Positions 12,401-23,900 of a stretch of DNA of 64,000 nucleotides are shown one piece after another. Both the position numbers and the translations under genes were made by a program. The stretch spans positions 15,805,091-15,869,090 of the forward strand of contig JAMKCF010000002.1 of assembly GCA_023634235.1 (NCBI GenBank). The letters are read 5' to 3'. How positions within the stretch are numbered: the stretch's first letter is position 1; each line of letters begins with the position of its first letter. This DNA is from Pisaster brevispinus. Its lineage: Eukaryota; Echinodermata; Asteroidea; Forcipulatida; Asteriidae. The notes under the pieces are model-generated. The model searched no databases. It was given only the letters and a program-made list of their open reading frames with translations, and had not been told where the DNA came from.

Positions 12401-15340
12401 CAGGTAAAGGGGCTGGCCGAAGTTGTTACCCATCAAAATTGTCAAGATCAAAGAGAGTACTACTCGCTTGTTAAAACTTCTTCCACTCAAAGTTTAACAT
12501 AGTTACTTTTTTTTTAAATGTTGATATGTACATATAAGGCATTTATAAAGCACCACTACAGTAAGGGCCAAGTTCACACAAGGACCATTGTCCACTAGCC
12601 CTTGAGTTCTCTCTACGGTTGAGAAAAGAGAAAGAAAGACAAGAAAAGAGAAAACCAGTGTTATTGTGTGTTTTTTTTTATTTTTAATGTGAATACAAAT
12701 TTGTATTTCCAGAGAGCCAAGTACTTCTGTACTGGAACCATTGAAGTAGAGGACCATTATCGCCACTACGCCCTCAATGTTCCGTTCTACACGCATTTCA
12801 CGTCGCCCATCAGACGTTATGCTGACATCATTGTCCATAGACAACTTGCCGCATCTCTAGGTAACACTTTGCTTTTTGTTGTCCCAGTTTAGGACTGGTC
12901 GTGTCCAAATTTTTTGGATTTATAAAACTTTGAATATGAAATCTCACGGTTGGTAAGAGTTACCTAGTCCTGAACTATGTTTAAAATGTAGAAAATAAAG
13001 TTTGCGGTAATTATTTTGGTGGAGGGGGGAGGGTAATTCTGAAACCCTGATGCAACAGCGCTACTATTTGAATTTTTATTAAATTTCAAAATTTGACTGT
13101 GCTTTTTGTTTGTTTACATAACCATAGGACATAAAAAGCAAATTTTACCAATATGCTTTGTTTTTCTTGAAGTGGTTTACAGATACAAATTTTATGGTTC
13201 TTGAAAACTAGTAAAAGAAATTATTGTCTTGCTCCATTGAAGTACATCTTCCTAAGATATACAAAAGATCTCTCTTTAAAGTTGCATCTTGGAAATTCTT
13301 CTGTGTATTTGTTTCTCAAGGTGTTGGTCCACCGTCGCTGAGGGATGAAGTGACGATTCAAGACCAAGCCGTGAGATGTAACGAGCGCAAGGATGCAGCC
13401 AAGAGAGTCTCTGATATGAGTAGGGAGATGTTCTTCGCTATATTTGTGCGGGTGAGACTCTTACGCAGGAACTAATTGGGAGGGGGGGGGGGCAAATTTG
13501 ATAAACCCTGTTAGCAGACATTTCCTGCTTACAGAGCAGCCATTAGCAGGGTTCCTTTCTTTTGTAACCTTGCTAACCATAAGCAAGATATTCTATCTTG
13601 TTTTAAAGTTGTCTAATCTCTTACATATTTGACCTCTCTTTTGCATAACTGCAGTGCAGTGGTGAAATCTTTTATGCATGTATAGTTTCAATATTTTTGT
13701 TCATGTTTTATTATTATGCACTGTGCTTTTGTAATAGGTTTTACATTTTTGTAATCTCCATTTAATCTTGTAAGATTTTGTTTTTGGTATACACGTAGTT
13801 GTCTGGTTTTGATTCATGGCTGTTCTTATTGCCCCATATTTTACTATTTTACTATTTTAATGTTTTACTTTTTGTACACAGGGTCGTTAGGGATATCAGC
13901 TGTAATACTGATAAGGCTACCCTGTCTAAATAAATAAGTAAATATTAGGCCTCGAAATAACCCACGGCACCCACAGCAATTGCCGTGGTGCCCTGTGCTT
14001 TTGCTGTGGTGTCCTTTGCATAGTTCCAAAACAAATTTACATTTTCCTCATAGAGTGCCCCTTACCAGAGGAAAATTGCCATGCACCTTCAAGAGCAAAG
14101 TTCAAGGCCTGAAATAAATAAGAGGCATGCTAAGTTGCCAGCATTTCTTGTAGGCAGATGAGTGACACCACTATGCAAATCTATCGTGAACATGCACAAC
14201 ACACACACACTGTCAAATCTTCTTGATCGTTTATGAAACACTGTTTAATTTACGCACATCTGTCAGCTTATAATACATGTATTAAGCACATTATAAACTT
14301 GCTTAGCTGTAACCAGCTTTATGAAATTGGTCCGAGGGCCTCGAATTGCTTATTTTCAATGCCACTTATGTCTGAGAATGGGCTGTTGTTGTTGATGAAG
14401 AGGTGCCAAGTTCAAGGACTGAGGGTGCAGTTTTAAGTGACACAAGTTGAAGATCGATGTAACAGAGGCAGTTTCTTGAGGTGCTACGACAGCCCAGTGT
14501 TGGACACAAGATTGAATCCTTATATTGAAAATGTGGCATATTTGTGTGGCCTGATGCTTCTAGATCATACTTTTGCTGACTTGTTATTGATTTAAACATT
14601 TTTCTATAGGAGTGTGGCCCCCTGAAGGAGGATGCCATGGTCATGCAAGTACTGGATCAGGCGCTTGATGTTCTAGTGATGAACCTCGGGGTGGTCAAAA
14701 GAGTTTACTGCAATGTAAGCCTCCTCAACCATTTTAGAAAAATCAAAGTTTATAATCAAAAGAATTAAGTGCTGAAAACAAGGCAAACATTTTAAAGACA
14801 TCACCAGGAATTAAGGAGTTGATTTTATAGCCGCTTTCAAATTAGTGGCTTCGTAGCGGCTATGGCTAGATTGCCCAAAATTTATATTCTTCAACTTTGC
14901 CAAAATGTTGTTGCGGCTTACAGTCGTAGCCATAGCTGAAGTCACTTGATTCAAGCATAGCTTATTTGTCAGTTTTTAAAATCTGTTTTTTTTGTTTTCC
15001 TCAGGCAATGCTCCTGAAGAGTTTCAACGTTGTGAAGCAAGGCAAGCAGGGCCTGATGACAATAGTTTGGGGATCACATGATCACGAAGATAAAACACAG
15101 ATCTTACAGCTGTTTTCATTGGTCAAAGTGGAGCTCAAGGCTGGGAAAGATCCACTCAAAATTGTTGTAAGTGAAAAAAACAAAACTTAAGCACCAATAT
15201 TTATTATAAATGTTCTTCTGATATTGTTTGTTTTTTTCTCTACAACGATGTCTTATAAACGATTCTCAGTTGTTCATTTATGTTTTTTGTGTTTTTATGT
15301 CTTTTGTATCTGACAGGCAACCATGATAAGGCCGGAGTAA
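3487..15340 (+). CDS. DIS3L2: DIS3-like exonuclease 2 (18 coding exons, 1044 aa)
   Basis: Cytoplasmic RNase II/R-family 3'-5' exoribonuclease that degrades oligouridylated RNAs. Coding exons: 3487-3669, 4029-4478, 4578-4697, 5347-5448, 6159-6644, 7350-7516, 7746-7845, 8628-8781, 9634-9746, 9864-9971, 10563-10739, 11524-11651, 12127-12403, 12713-12860, 13321-13451, 14610-14714, 15005-15166, 15317-15340; phases agree throughout. Residues about 1-211 are a charged, Ser/Pro/Lys-rich tail. Cold-shock domains follow at about 212-300 and 425-535, then RNB at about 555-900 and an S1-like domain at about 950-1040. The RNB metal-binding aspartates are present in [15 protein letters not shown] (D569, D575, D577, D578), as is [10 protein letters not shown] near residue 885, so it should be catalytic. 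No PIN domain is seen, which argues against DIS3 itself. It is longer than human DIS3L2 (885 aa), mainly in the N-terminal tail and in exon 5, an acidic insert between the cold-shock domains. The start is the first ATG after the acceptor. Confidence 0.95.
4760..5008 (-). mobile_element. tRNA-derived SINE (Leu/Ser-like head), copy 1
   Basis: Read on the minus strand it begins with an A-box-like TTGGCTGAGTGG, then a B-box-like GGTTCGAAAACC, then a unique body containing GGGTTTTCAGTCC. It ends in an (AATA)n tail, seen as TTATTTATTTATTTATT at 4760. It lies in DIS3L2 intron 3. Confidence 0.65.
5640..5995. repeat. degenerate simple repeat (GACC/CAATGACC-rich)
   Basis: About 350 bp built from variants of CCAATGACC and GACCGACC, in DIS3L2 intron 4. 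The open frames seen on its minus strand are by-products of the repeat. Confidence 0.7.
6687..6870 (+). repeat. 115-bp satellite, partial dimer
   Basis: ACTGTCTGACCATT begins at 6687 and again at 6803, with shared following sequence (TCCACT...GATAGATGCCAGCCT-like). It lies in DIS3L2 intron 5. The same unit occurs at 34022, 35395 and, in the opposite orientation, at 53160-53430. Confidence 0.7.
8192..8512. mobile_element. MITE-like element with three copies of a 14-bp palindrome
   Basis: The left end AACTCTTTCAGTGC (about 8197-8210) is matched by the inverted right end GCACTGAAAGAGTT (about 8497-8510). Inside, the palindrome TCGTACATGTACGA occurs at 8216-8229 and 8262-8275, with a variant (TCATACATGTATGA) at 8307-8320, about 46 bp apart. 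It lies in DIS3L2 intron 7. Confidence 0.6.
9246..9420. mobile_element. MITE with 'GGGCCCAATTTCATA' ends, copy 1
   Basis: Begins GGGCCCAATTTCATAAAGCT and ends with the inverted form (TAATGAAAAAGGGCC). Internal blocks CAGTCA and GGCTGGTAACC are shared with copies at 34181-34383 and 38058-38212. It lies in DIS3L2 intron 8. Confidence 0.6.
10130..10292 (-). mobile_element. tRNA-derived SINE (Leu/Ser-like head), copy 2
   Basis: On the minus strand it reads GTGGCTCATGTGG (A-box region), then CTGGTTCGATTCCCGG (B-box) and a downstream body with a pyrimidine-rich end. It lies in DIS3L2 intron 10. Confidence 0.6.
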
Positions 15341-15634
15341 TCCTTGGACCATTGAACGCAAGTTGTATGATGTTACAAAAAATCCCTGGCCAATATACAG
15401 GGATGAGAAGTTACAATTTTTTATCTGAATTCAAAATGTTTTTTTTTAGTCAGCCTGGTAAAGAAAATCAGCTACTGTTTTTCCATGTTAAAGAAATCTT
15501 GTTCTTGGATCTTCTTCGCTAGTGCTGAGGACACTGTTCCTAAAAGCTCTGTGATATCTAAACACAGGAGTTTGTTTACCAAAAGGTGGAAATTGTATCA
15601 TTTCAAAATATCTCCTAAATGTCTCCTATATCTT

Positions 15635-15862
15635 GGCTTGGGCTCGGTCTGTGGCTTGGGCTCGGTCTGCGGCTTGGGCTCATTCTGTGGCTTGGGCTCG
15701 GTCTGCGGCTTGGGCTCGGTCTGCGGCTTGGGCTCTGTCTGCAGCTTGGGCTCGGTCTGTGGCTTGGGCTCTGTCTGCGGCTTGGGCTCGGTCTGCGGCT
15801 TGGGCTCGGTCTGCGGCTTGGGCTCGGTCTGCGGCTTGGGCTCGGTCTGCGGCTTGGGCTCC
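15635..15862. repeat. 18-bp minisatellite, about 12.7 copies
   Basis: Unit GGCTTGGGCTCGGTCTGC with few substitutions. Because 18 is divisible by 3, all six frames stay open (for example GLGSVC repeats on + and QTEPKP on -). It lies about 300 bp after the DIS3L2 stop, probably in its 3' UTR. An AATAAA follows at about 15865. Confidence 0.85.
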
Positions 15863-16377
15863 GTAATAAATTCTTGAAGCAGCTTGTATTTGGTACCCAG
15901 TGGTTCGAACATCAGACGGAGCCTGGATCCAGAGCCCAAGCTGAGGTTTGAGAAAGGGCCTTAGTGTCGGACGTTTTCATCAGCAATGACTCTACTCATT
16001 TCTGAATGTATGAGAATGATTTGGGATGCTTGACAAAATAATTAGGTTACAGGATAAAGTGAAGGGTACAGCCCAAATTCCCCTGAGGTCATAGGTCAGT
16101 GATTGTTACATGAAGCTTTGCAGTTTAAAAGAAATAGTTTAAATTATAGGGAAGGGGGCCATTTAATTCTTACCGATTTGTTTTTTATCTGAAATGAATT
16201 AAGTTTTAAATTAATTCCCAGTAATTTAAGGATTAATTTAAAATACAAGATGAATTTAAAAATCTGTTTGTTTTAATAACATTTTTAAACATTCAAATTA
16301 TTTTAGAGGTTTTTATACTCTAATAGAATTTTTTATGTTTTAATTTATTAAATACGAATTTTAGACTTCAGAAAATT

Positions 16378-16824
16378 AGGGGTCATTCAGAATAGTCAGT
16401 GTTAAACTTTCTTCTTCTTTTTTTTTCGAAATTGTTTTGACCCACCAACCCACCCCCAAATTTTGATTTTTAAATATTGAATGGCTTCATAATATAATCC
16501 ATACACTGAAGAACAAAGTAATGCCTCAAATGAACCAGATATTTTAGACCAAAGGTCTCCAACACCAGTAGTTTTCAATGGGTTTTTTCTGGCTTATACA
16601 AACAACTTTGCAGCTTAGCAGGAAATAAATTGACAATCTTGGCCAGCTGGGTACTTTTTCATCAATCTTTTTCGTTTGTTATATTAAATACTTCTTCTTT
16701 TTTTCCAACTAAATACTGAATTTCGATTTTTATTTATTTCTTGTGACCCACCTACCCACAGATTTTTTCCCCGATTTGTTGTTGTTTTCTTCTTCTTTTT
16801 ACATTGACTATTCTGAATGGTCCC
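16378..16824. mobile_element. MITE with ATTCAGAATAGTCA inverted ends
   Basis: Left end GGGTCATTCAGAATAGTCAG; the right end (16802-16824) is the inverted near-match ACTATTCTGAATGGTCCC. The length is about 447 bp. A GACCCACC(A/T)ACCCAC motif recurs inside. No transposase ORF is present. Confidence 0.6.
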
Positions 16825-16848
16825 TTACATCAAACAGTTTGATGTCTT

Positions 16849-17068
16849 TTAAAGCCATGTCACACAGAGCAAATTTTTCAGGCCCAAAAAATAGCACCGT
16901 ATGCTCAAGGAACAATTCGGCAGCACACGAGACATTCTTCAATAACTCGAAATCTAAAGAAAAATGCTGAGAACAGTTGAACGTGAATGAATTTCCTCAT
17001 TGGAGTAAATTTATTGGAGTTTGCCTGGAGCTAGTTGCCTGTAAATTGCCTTGGCTGACATGGCCCTA
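16849..17068. mobile_element. MITE with 'GGCC-TGTCACAC-GGCAA' ends, copy 2
   Basis: Left end AAAGCCATGTCACACAGAGC, right end TTGCCTTGGCTGACATGGCC (inverted). The body shares TTTGCCTGGAGCTAGTTGCC-type sequence with copy 1 at 3009-3218. Confidence 0.65.
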
Positions 17069-17381
17069 GTTTTTAACTGTTTGGCTTTTTGGGGGCGGGT
17101 GTGTTGGTTTTTAAAGGGGACAAAATTCAATAAAAGTAAAAAATTAAATAAGGAGTAAAACTAAATTAACTGTAGTAGATGAAAAGCCTTTAAAGGGTGC
17201 AGTGTTGGGGGAGGGGGTGGGGGTAGATCTACCTCAGAGCTTGCCGATTTATTAAAGGAGCATATCTGTCTACCATCAACGCATTAGTGATTTAGAATCA
17301 TAGGCAATAATTTTTAGATGGCTTCTTATTTTAATATCATCAAAATGTCACGTTTTTAACGAGAAGTGATTGGTATGTTGG

Positions 17382-17410
17382 GGTGCTTGTTTGTTTGTTT
17401 GTTTGTTTGT

Positions 17411-17453
<43 letters not shown>
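17382..17453. repeat. (GTTT)n(GCTT)n microsatellite
   Basis: Five or so TTTG repeats followed by about ten TTGC repeats; no gene context. Confidence 0.9.
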
Positions 17454-17454
<1 letters not shown>

Positions 17455-17924
17455 ATGTTGGGGTGGTTGTTTACTTGTTGTCTACCCAAAAGCCCTTTTC
17501 TGTCATAAAGATGAACATGGTACCCCTGGTCCAGCAGATGATCTGAGTTATAGTTTCTTGATCAATGCGTCCCTGGGTCTTAATGCTACGAATTCCCATG
17601 CTTCAAAGTGGAACTGTACGGTGGTGTCAAATCACTGATTGCAGTAATTTGCTGATAATCAGGAACACCGAAGCAAACATTTCAAGGGAACAGAATAAGG
17701 TGAAGGGGGTCTTTCTTGCTTGCTTTCTTTCTTGCTTTCACCCGTCCTGAAGAATAAAGTTGTAATTCCAGCGGGAAGAAAGGGGTGCATTCAGTGCAGT
17801 AAACCAAGCTTGACACTTATTTGGCCTTTTTGAAATAATTGGTGAAGAGCGGTGTTTGGTTTAGGTACACTAGGCAGATTTACCCAAACCGTAAGTGTTT
17901 TGCACTGAGCGTCCACCATGTTTC

Positions 17925-18145
17925 AAAACGGCGTGGTCTTGTTGGTGCAGGGGTATCTCTCCTCACCTTCCACCCCTAGGACCCCGGTTCTAACCACGCT
18001 TGGGGCACAATGTGGGTTGGGTTTTCAGTCCCTACCTGACTGTGTGGGTTTTCTCATTCTGAGAATAATTCTCGAGGGGTTTTTCCTTCCAACATATAAA
18101 ATTGGAATTTTCTTCATGTCTTCTCTCCATAACCCTTTTTGAGAA
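17925..18145 (+). mobile_element. tRNA-derived SINE, copy 3
   Basis: Has a B-box-like CCCGGTTCTAACC and a body with GGGTTTTCAGTCC and GTGGGTTTTC, shared in order with the SINE at 4760-5008. Confidence 0.55.
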
Positions 18146-18607
18146 ATGGTGGACACTACAAGATTGCACTGTTTGGTTTGAGTGTAGACCGACAAATTTA
18201 CCTAAACGAAAAAGTGTCATAGCATTGTGTCCGCCATATCTCAAAATGGCTTATGGGGTTCTTGGCTAGTACAGTGATTCAGTTTGCTTTTCTGAGAGTC
18301 CATGGCTTCACAACCAGAATAAATGAAATGAAATGAAATAAAATGGCTTAGTGTCGTTACAATAATCACTGGCATTATGTATTAGAGTTGCAAGAATCAT
18401 ACCTCTCCATCATTCATGTAACGAACTGTATGCATTGACTGTGAATATTAAATCAGACTCGAATTTTCATTTATCAAACTGTGTGCCAGGTGTTCATCAA
18501 TAAAAATCATTATTAGCATTATAGGAGAGACCCTATTCGTCTTAACTCCTGGTGCAGAACGTGTCAGCAAAATTGCATCACGCGGCTCCACCAGCGAGAC
18601 GCCCCTT

Positions 18608-18775
18608 TTCCGTCAATAGACCCCTTGCATTGGACGCCATCCTTGATGAAACGTGCAGGCGTGAAAGGCTATCATTGGCTGAGAGTCGCGCGCAGCGCGT
18701 ACACGCCTGCACTTTTCCATTGTTTGTCATCAAATATGGAGGCCACTGACGTCATGTGCATTCCATCTAGTGTAC
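18608..18775. mobile_element. possible diverged CRE-bearing MITE relative
   Basis: Starts ATAGACCCCTTGCATTGGACG and ends CACTGACGTCATGTGCATTCC, with CGCGCGCAGCGCG in the middle. Layout and ends resemble the two copies in the GH31 introns, but the left CRE is lost. Confidence 0.45.
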
Positions 18776-19289
18776 GCAGATCATGAAACTGGCTCGATTG
18801 TGTCTGCCCCTCAAAGCAGAGTGGGTCCAGGTAACCAAAGGTTTACTAGGCCTGAGTTTCATCAATTGAATCCCGGGAGTTTACGGGCATTTTCTGGTAC
18901 ATCCGTTAATTCATGGAGGAAGAATATGTAAGCCTCGGCAGTTACGGGCGACACTTTTCTTTACTGCTCGGCAGATTCCTTCATTTTTGATAAGCTTTAT
19001 CATTTGCGTAAAAATTGCTTATCCACATAAGTGAACCATAGATGAAGACAAATTTGTGAACTGGAACGAGGTCGTACGCAATCGACAAATACTAACTGAT
19101 GACTGTTCAAGCATAACCAACAATCAAAGTACCCTCGTAAACGGAAAACAGGGACACTGAAAACAACAAAACAACGTATCACACACCACGCACAGTCAAT
19201 GTGCACTGTGCATAACACAACAACGAAGACACGCACAAAAATATAAACAGCGACGGATGGGCCACCAAAGCACAAGCGAAAAGCGCTAT

Positions 19290-19530
19290 TCGTAGCGGTG
19301 TCTGATCCACCTTGGCGTTTACACTTGTATTTGGAATCCACTTTGCCGGATCTGATCCACCAATTGCCAGATTCAACCCTCCTCGAAAGGTGGATTAAAC
19401 GCAAAAATTGCCGGATCTTGAACCGGGTCTGATCCTGCTTTTTTGCGTTTACACTATAGCCGTTAATCCACATTGCCGGATCAGATCCGGGTCTGATCCA
19501 CTTTTCTGGATCTAGTGTAAACGGGGTCTA
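19290..19530. repeat. GCCGGATC/GATCC-rich repeat block
   Basis: Repeated modules GCGTTTACACT, AATCCAC-TTGCCGGATC and TCTGATCC occur two to four times, ending AGTGTAAACGGGGTC. It resembles the interior and one end of a MITE with GTTTACACT termini. The exact left end was not resolved. Confidence 0.45.
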
Positions 19531-19911
19531 ACTTCATTCAATGTGGACTTAAATACTTATAATAGTCCAAAGGCTATCATTGCGGCCAGTGATATGAACG
19601 CCACACATATGGACTACATTATCACATTCGCACGGGGAGTCATTGGGTGACCGGGCTCTTGTGCCGAATTTGCTGGGTGCTTCAACTCCAAGAGGACGGT
19701 GTGTCGACCAACCGAGTATTTAGGTTGTGTACAGAGAGACTTACCCCCAATATTCTGGTGCGATTTTCAGGTATGGTTGAAATTTATCCCTCGTTGTTAC
19801 AAAGTTATAACCGTGGATTTCATTTCATCATCGTTTTTGTGTTAGGCTCCCGTGTGACAGATTGCGACGGAATGAAATAGGTCTGTGCCATTTAGAGGAT
19901 ATGGTTTCAAT

Positions 19912-19940
19912 CATGGAGCTATATAGTTTATAGCTCCATG
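19912..19940. repeat. perfect 12-bp hairpin
   Basis: CATGGAGCTATA (19912-19923) and TATAGCTCCATG (19929-19940) are exact complements around a 5-nt loop. ATGGTTTCAAT flanks it on both sides as a direct repeat, which suggests a tiny insertion with duplicated target or a transposon end pair. Confidence 0.6.
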
Positions 19941-20002
19941 GTTTCAATTCATTTGAAACGCCTACATGTAAACCAAACGGTGTATACTCAGTGATGTGAG
20001 CT

Positions 20003-20055
20003 AGCCCTGGTAGGACGTCGGTGTATGCAACGGAGGAGTCCAACCTGGGCTATGG
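20003..20055. repeat. small palindromic element, copy A (copy B at 45231)
   Basis: AGCCCTGGTAGGAC ... GTCCAACCTGGGCT: the ends are near-perfect inverted repeats. An expanded copy with the same core (GTATGCAACGGAGG) is at 45231-45302. Confidence 0.55.
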
Positions 20056-20979
20056 TGTGAGCCATATCTCTAAAGGGCTAATATGTATGATGTATTTTAT
20101 TGTCTTCCTCCAAAATATGGTGAACTCGGTGAGTGATCACGTGCGTACTCGGACATGAATGTACCTTTAGATAGCCATTGCCCAGCCGGTGTGGCGTACG
20201 TAAACAGACAAGAAGCAGTGGAAAACATAATGGGGGTGGAGGTGGAGGTGGAGGTGGAGGTGGGGGGGGGGGACTACCAGTCACCGTGACTGGTCAAATC
20301 TCACTGACCAAAGTCTAAATCCTTTCTGTACCTTGAAACTCTGTGACATTGCTCAGCAACACCTCGAAAGAACCAAGAGCACTAGGAAAAAGTTATCAAG
20401 TAAAATAATCTGGTTCTATACTTATTAAGTAATCAGTGCGTTGAAGCACGGAGGAAGGAAATACAGAGGTTTGAAATTAGTTGTTAAAAAAACACAAGAA
20501 CAGCAAAACCGGTAAAGCCTGGTTCTTGATCAATTACTGATGCGAAAAGTAAAAAAAAAAACTTTATAAAAAAAAAACACACCCCAAAATGTTTAAAGGC
20601 AAATTAAAAGGGTTTAAGACTTTAATTCCATTCACAAATACCTTTCCGTTAAAAACATCCCAAAACCCTGTGAAATTTGAGAACAGAATTCGACAGTTTA
20701 GCCTCCGCTCACCTCGGCTCTGCGCTGAATTTTGTTGCAGTGTTTGCGTGCTTAAAATGTCGACGCCGTTTATGCTATCACCGCAACAAACAATTTAACG
20801 ACTTGTCCACAAGTCTAGGTATTTTATGCAAAACCAATTTGATGTGTAGGATCTCTTTTGGAAGTTGTTCATGCAGGAAATTTGATATTTTTTGTTTAAA
20901 TCAGGAGAACTTTATTGTTTTCTTCATGATCAACCAACAATCTTCTTTATATTTTGTTCATTCAAAAAATAGATTGGCT

Positions 20980-23900
20980 ATGGCTTCAACAACAGCAAAT
21001 AGCCTTTGGTTGGTGTGCATCTCGGTAACGATGCTTCTGTCGTGCATACCGCGGCAATCTCAGGCTAATTTCACTTTCTCGTTGGATGGGCAGAGTTTGA
21101 GCGTGCACGTGGACGGCATACAGGTACGATCGTCAGTTATGTAAATGATGTAATTTGCATGCAATTGTTATGCTTTTTAAGTAGAAAAACTGCATGCATG
21201 ATAACCAATGCATCAGAACACCCATTAATTCCATTTATGGGCTGAATTTAAACCGTCAAACTTCACACTATGAACATCTTAACAATGGACCTTATGCATT
21301 GACGTCATCCAACCGCCATCTTAGAGGTAAAACGGTGACGAAACAATCGAATCGCACAGATTTGTACGCGCGGCGCACAGGATTGGCCAATGAACAACCT
21401 CCTTTTGACCTCTAGGTGAGGGCGCCCTACTGAAATGACGTCATGTGCATAAGGTCTATTGACATTTCCAACCCCGAAAGTCCAGATTTCAAATGAGGGG
21501 GCACCAGGGCACGGACATCAGTTACGCCACTGATCCATCACAATGATAAACTCAAAAAGCGTCTAGACTCTGTTTACCAGTTGTTATGTTAGTTTGCGAA
21601 GCTGGAATTGGCCCCTGGAATTAGTCGCTCTATTATTTTAATCATCACGGTGAATATTGACAAGTCTCCTTTATCGTGGATCTGATAACACCGCGGTAAT
21701 CGGGTACACCATCCTACACCGCATTATTTTAACAATACAGGTGATCGCCCATGCTCCCGGCACCCCATTTCTGTTCGTTGGGAGCGGACTGTCCACATTC
21801 AAGGGCCACCTCGGCAATTTCGTCATCAAGGACTACGTGGAGGAGCGAATTGCACTGGATAATTTCACCGTCATCGATGACTCGGAAGGGATGATGCGAG
21901 TCCAGTTCCATAGAGATGGACTCATGAAGGTAAAAGTGCTAGAATACCATGTGAGACCCGACAGATCTTGGTGCTAGTGAGATTTTAAGAGGGTAAAGTG
22001 CTTATACTGCAGGTGGGTTTGTTATTGTGGGTTTATTAGTGGTAGATTACCGAGCTTTGCGACCCAAGAGATGAACAGTCGTCGAGCTTGATAGCGGAGG
22101 GATATTTAAGTAACGGAAGGGTAAAACGGTGTGCGTGTTGTGGCCGCCAGTACTCAAGCTCTGGTGTTTCTGATCAGCAGGGTGTGGGTTCGAGTCCTGG
22201 TCAAGGCACGTGTGTCCTTGAGCAAGATACTTCATCAAAATTGCTTTGCCTTCGGATGGGACTTTAGGCCGTATAGTCTCTTGTACTAGCAGGATTGGTA
22301 TAGTGCACGTAGACTTACCTAGAATACTATGAGTAGGGGTTAACTCTGGTGTTTCTGGTTCACTTAGCAAGCACCCTTGTTTACAAGTTTCCTCAGGCTT
22401 GCGAGCTACAGTTATTACTTTCACTTAAGAGGCACCGTTGGTTTCCATACCAGAAATCTGTTACTGAAAAGCGTATTCGGTCTGTGCTAGATCATCAGGT
22501 ATGACTCAACAGAACTGCAGTTCAATTTGACGTAATTTACAGTATCGGGCGAAGTGCACGCGATGCATGTGTAAAGTTTAAAATCTTTTAATGTTACAGA
22601 CCACGGTTACTTTTACTAAAGAGAACAGCAGTCTCGGTGACGTCATTACTTTTGAGGACCTTCCCGGTGACGTCAATCACATATGGGTGCGACTACTTGC
22701 CGAAGAGAATGAGCACGTTTACGGTGCTGGGGAGCAGTTTTCCTACTTTGACCTCAGAGGTCACAACTTTCCATTGTGGATTCAAGAGCAGGTATGAGTT
22801 TCCGTTGTGGGGCTAAGCAAATCGTTACGTCACAATAATTACTCTAGTGATACTGACAATTCAGCTTGAGATGAATCTTAGTGCTTTGTGAAATCGAGCC
22901 CCGGTATCCTTTTGTATATTATTTTACCTATTGTTATACTGTGCACCCATTTTGTGGGATTTCAGATGTAGTTCGTCAATTGAATCAATTTGTAAATAAT
23001 ATCTTGTCCAAAACTTGTTTTCGCAAACTCATTAGGGTGTTGGGCGTAACAAAAGCACAGAAGTAACATTCGAGGCGGACAGACGAGACGGTGGGGGCGG
23101 GGACTATTACACCACCTACTGGGCCGAGCCTACTTTCACCTCTTCTAGGAAATACTGCTGCCATTTTGACACCACTAGCTACTCCGAGTTGGATTTCCGT
23201 TACCCGGAGTTTCACGAGGTCCAAATCTGGAGCAATAAGCCCGGCAAGATCTTCTTCGGGGCGAGCGACACGTTTACCGGCCTAGTTGGGAAATTGACGG
23301 AGTTCCTTGGTCGGCAGCCTACTTTACCGGAGTGGACTTATGATGGCGCCATTTTGGGCGTTCAAGGAGGCACGGCGGCCATGTTGAATTACCTGAAAGA
23401 TGCACAGGTAAGAGGGTTGATTTTTTACCTAAAATCACATTTTTTAAGAAAAACATTCTGCCGTATAGACCTTATGTATTGACGTCATACAGCCGCCATC
23501 TTAGAGGCAAACCGATGACGAAACAATGGAAAACGCACACATGGTGCGCGGCGCACAGGACTGGCCAAACAACAACGTCCTTTTGACCTCTAGGGCGCCC
23601 TACTCAAATGACGTCAATGCATTAGGTCTACAGGTCAGATTAAAAGAACCTAGTGTCAGTATTTTAAATCATACCACTGTATGGAATTGAAAGTATTATG
23701 TCTTTGTTCTCCAGGGAAACTCTACCCATGTGACCGGTTTGTGGATTCAAGATTGGGTGGGTCGAATCAAGACTTCATTCGGATCAAGATTATTTTGGAA
23801 CTGGGAGTGGGACAAGAAACAATATCCCGACTTAGACACGGAGATTGTGAAATTGAAGGCACAAGGGGTGAGGGTCTTCGCCTACATCAACCCGAATCTG

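Larger units (their letters stand above)
15341..20979. other. DIS3L2 3' flank and intergenic repeat field
   Basis: No protein-coding gene is supported. Contents in order: 18-bp minisatellite (15635), a MITE with ATTCAGAATAGTCA ends (16378-16824), a MITE (16849-17068), a GTTT/GCTT microsatellite (17382-17453), a SINE (17925-18145), a possible CRE-MITE relative (18608-18775), a GATCC/GCCGGATC repeat block (19290-19530), a 12-bp hairpin (19912-19940), a small palindromic element (20003-20055) and a GGTGGA repeat (20234-20262). The promoter of the downstream GH31 gene should lie near the right end. Confidence 0.6.

Noticed and set aside
15635..15862. CRISPR-like array
   Set aside because: Units are contiguous with no spacers, and the genome is animal.
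15598..15939. Minus-strand QTEPKP-repeat protein (113 aa)
   Set aside because: Produced by the 18-bp minisatellite, which leaves every frame open; no other coding evidence.
19000..19473. 157-aa minus-strand frame
   Set aside because: Overlaps the GATCC-rich repeat block; the protein resembles nothing known and the residues look random.
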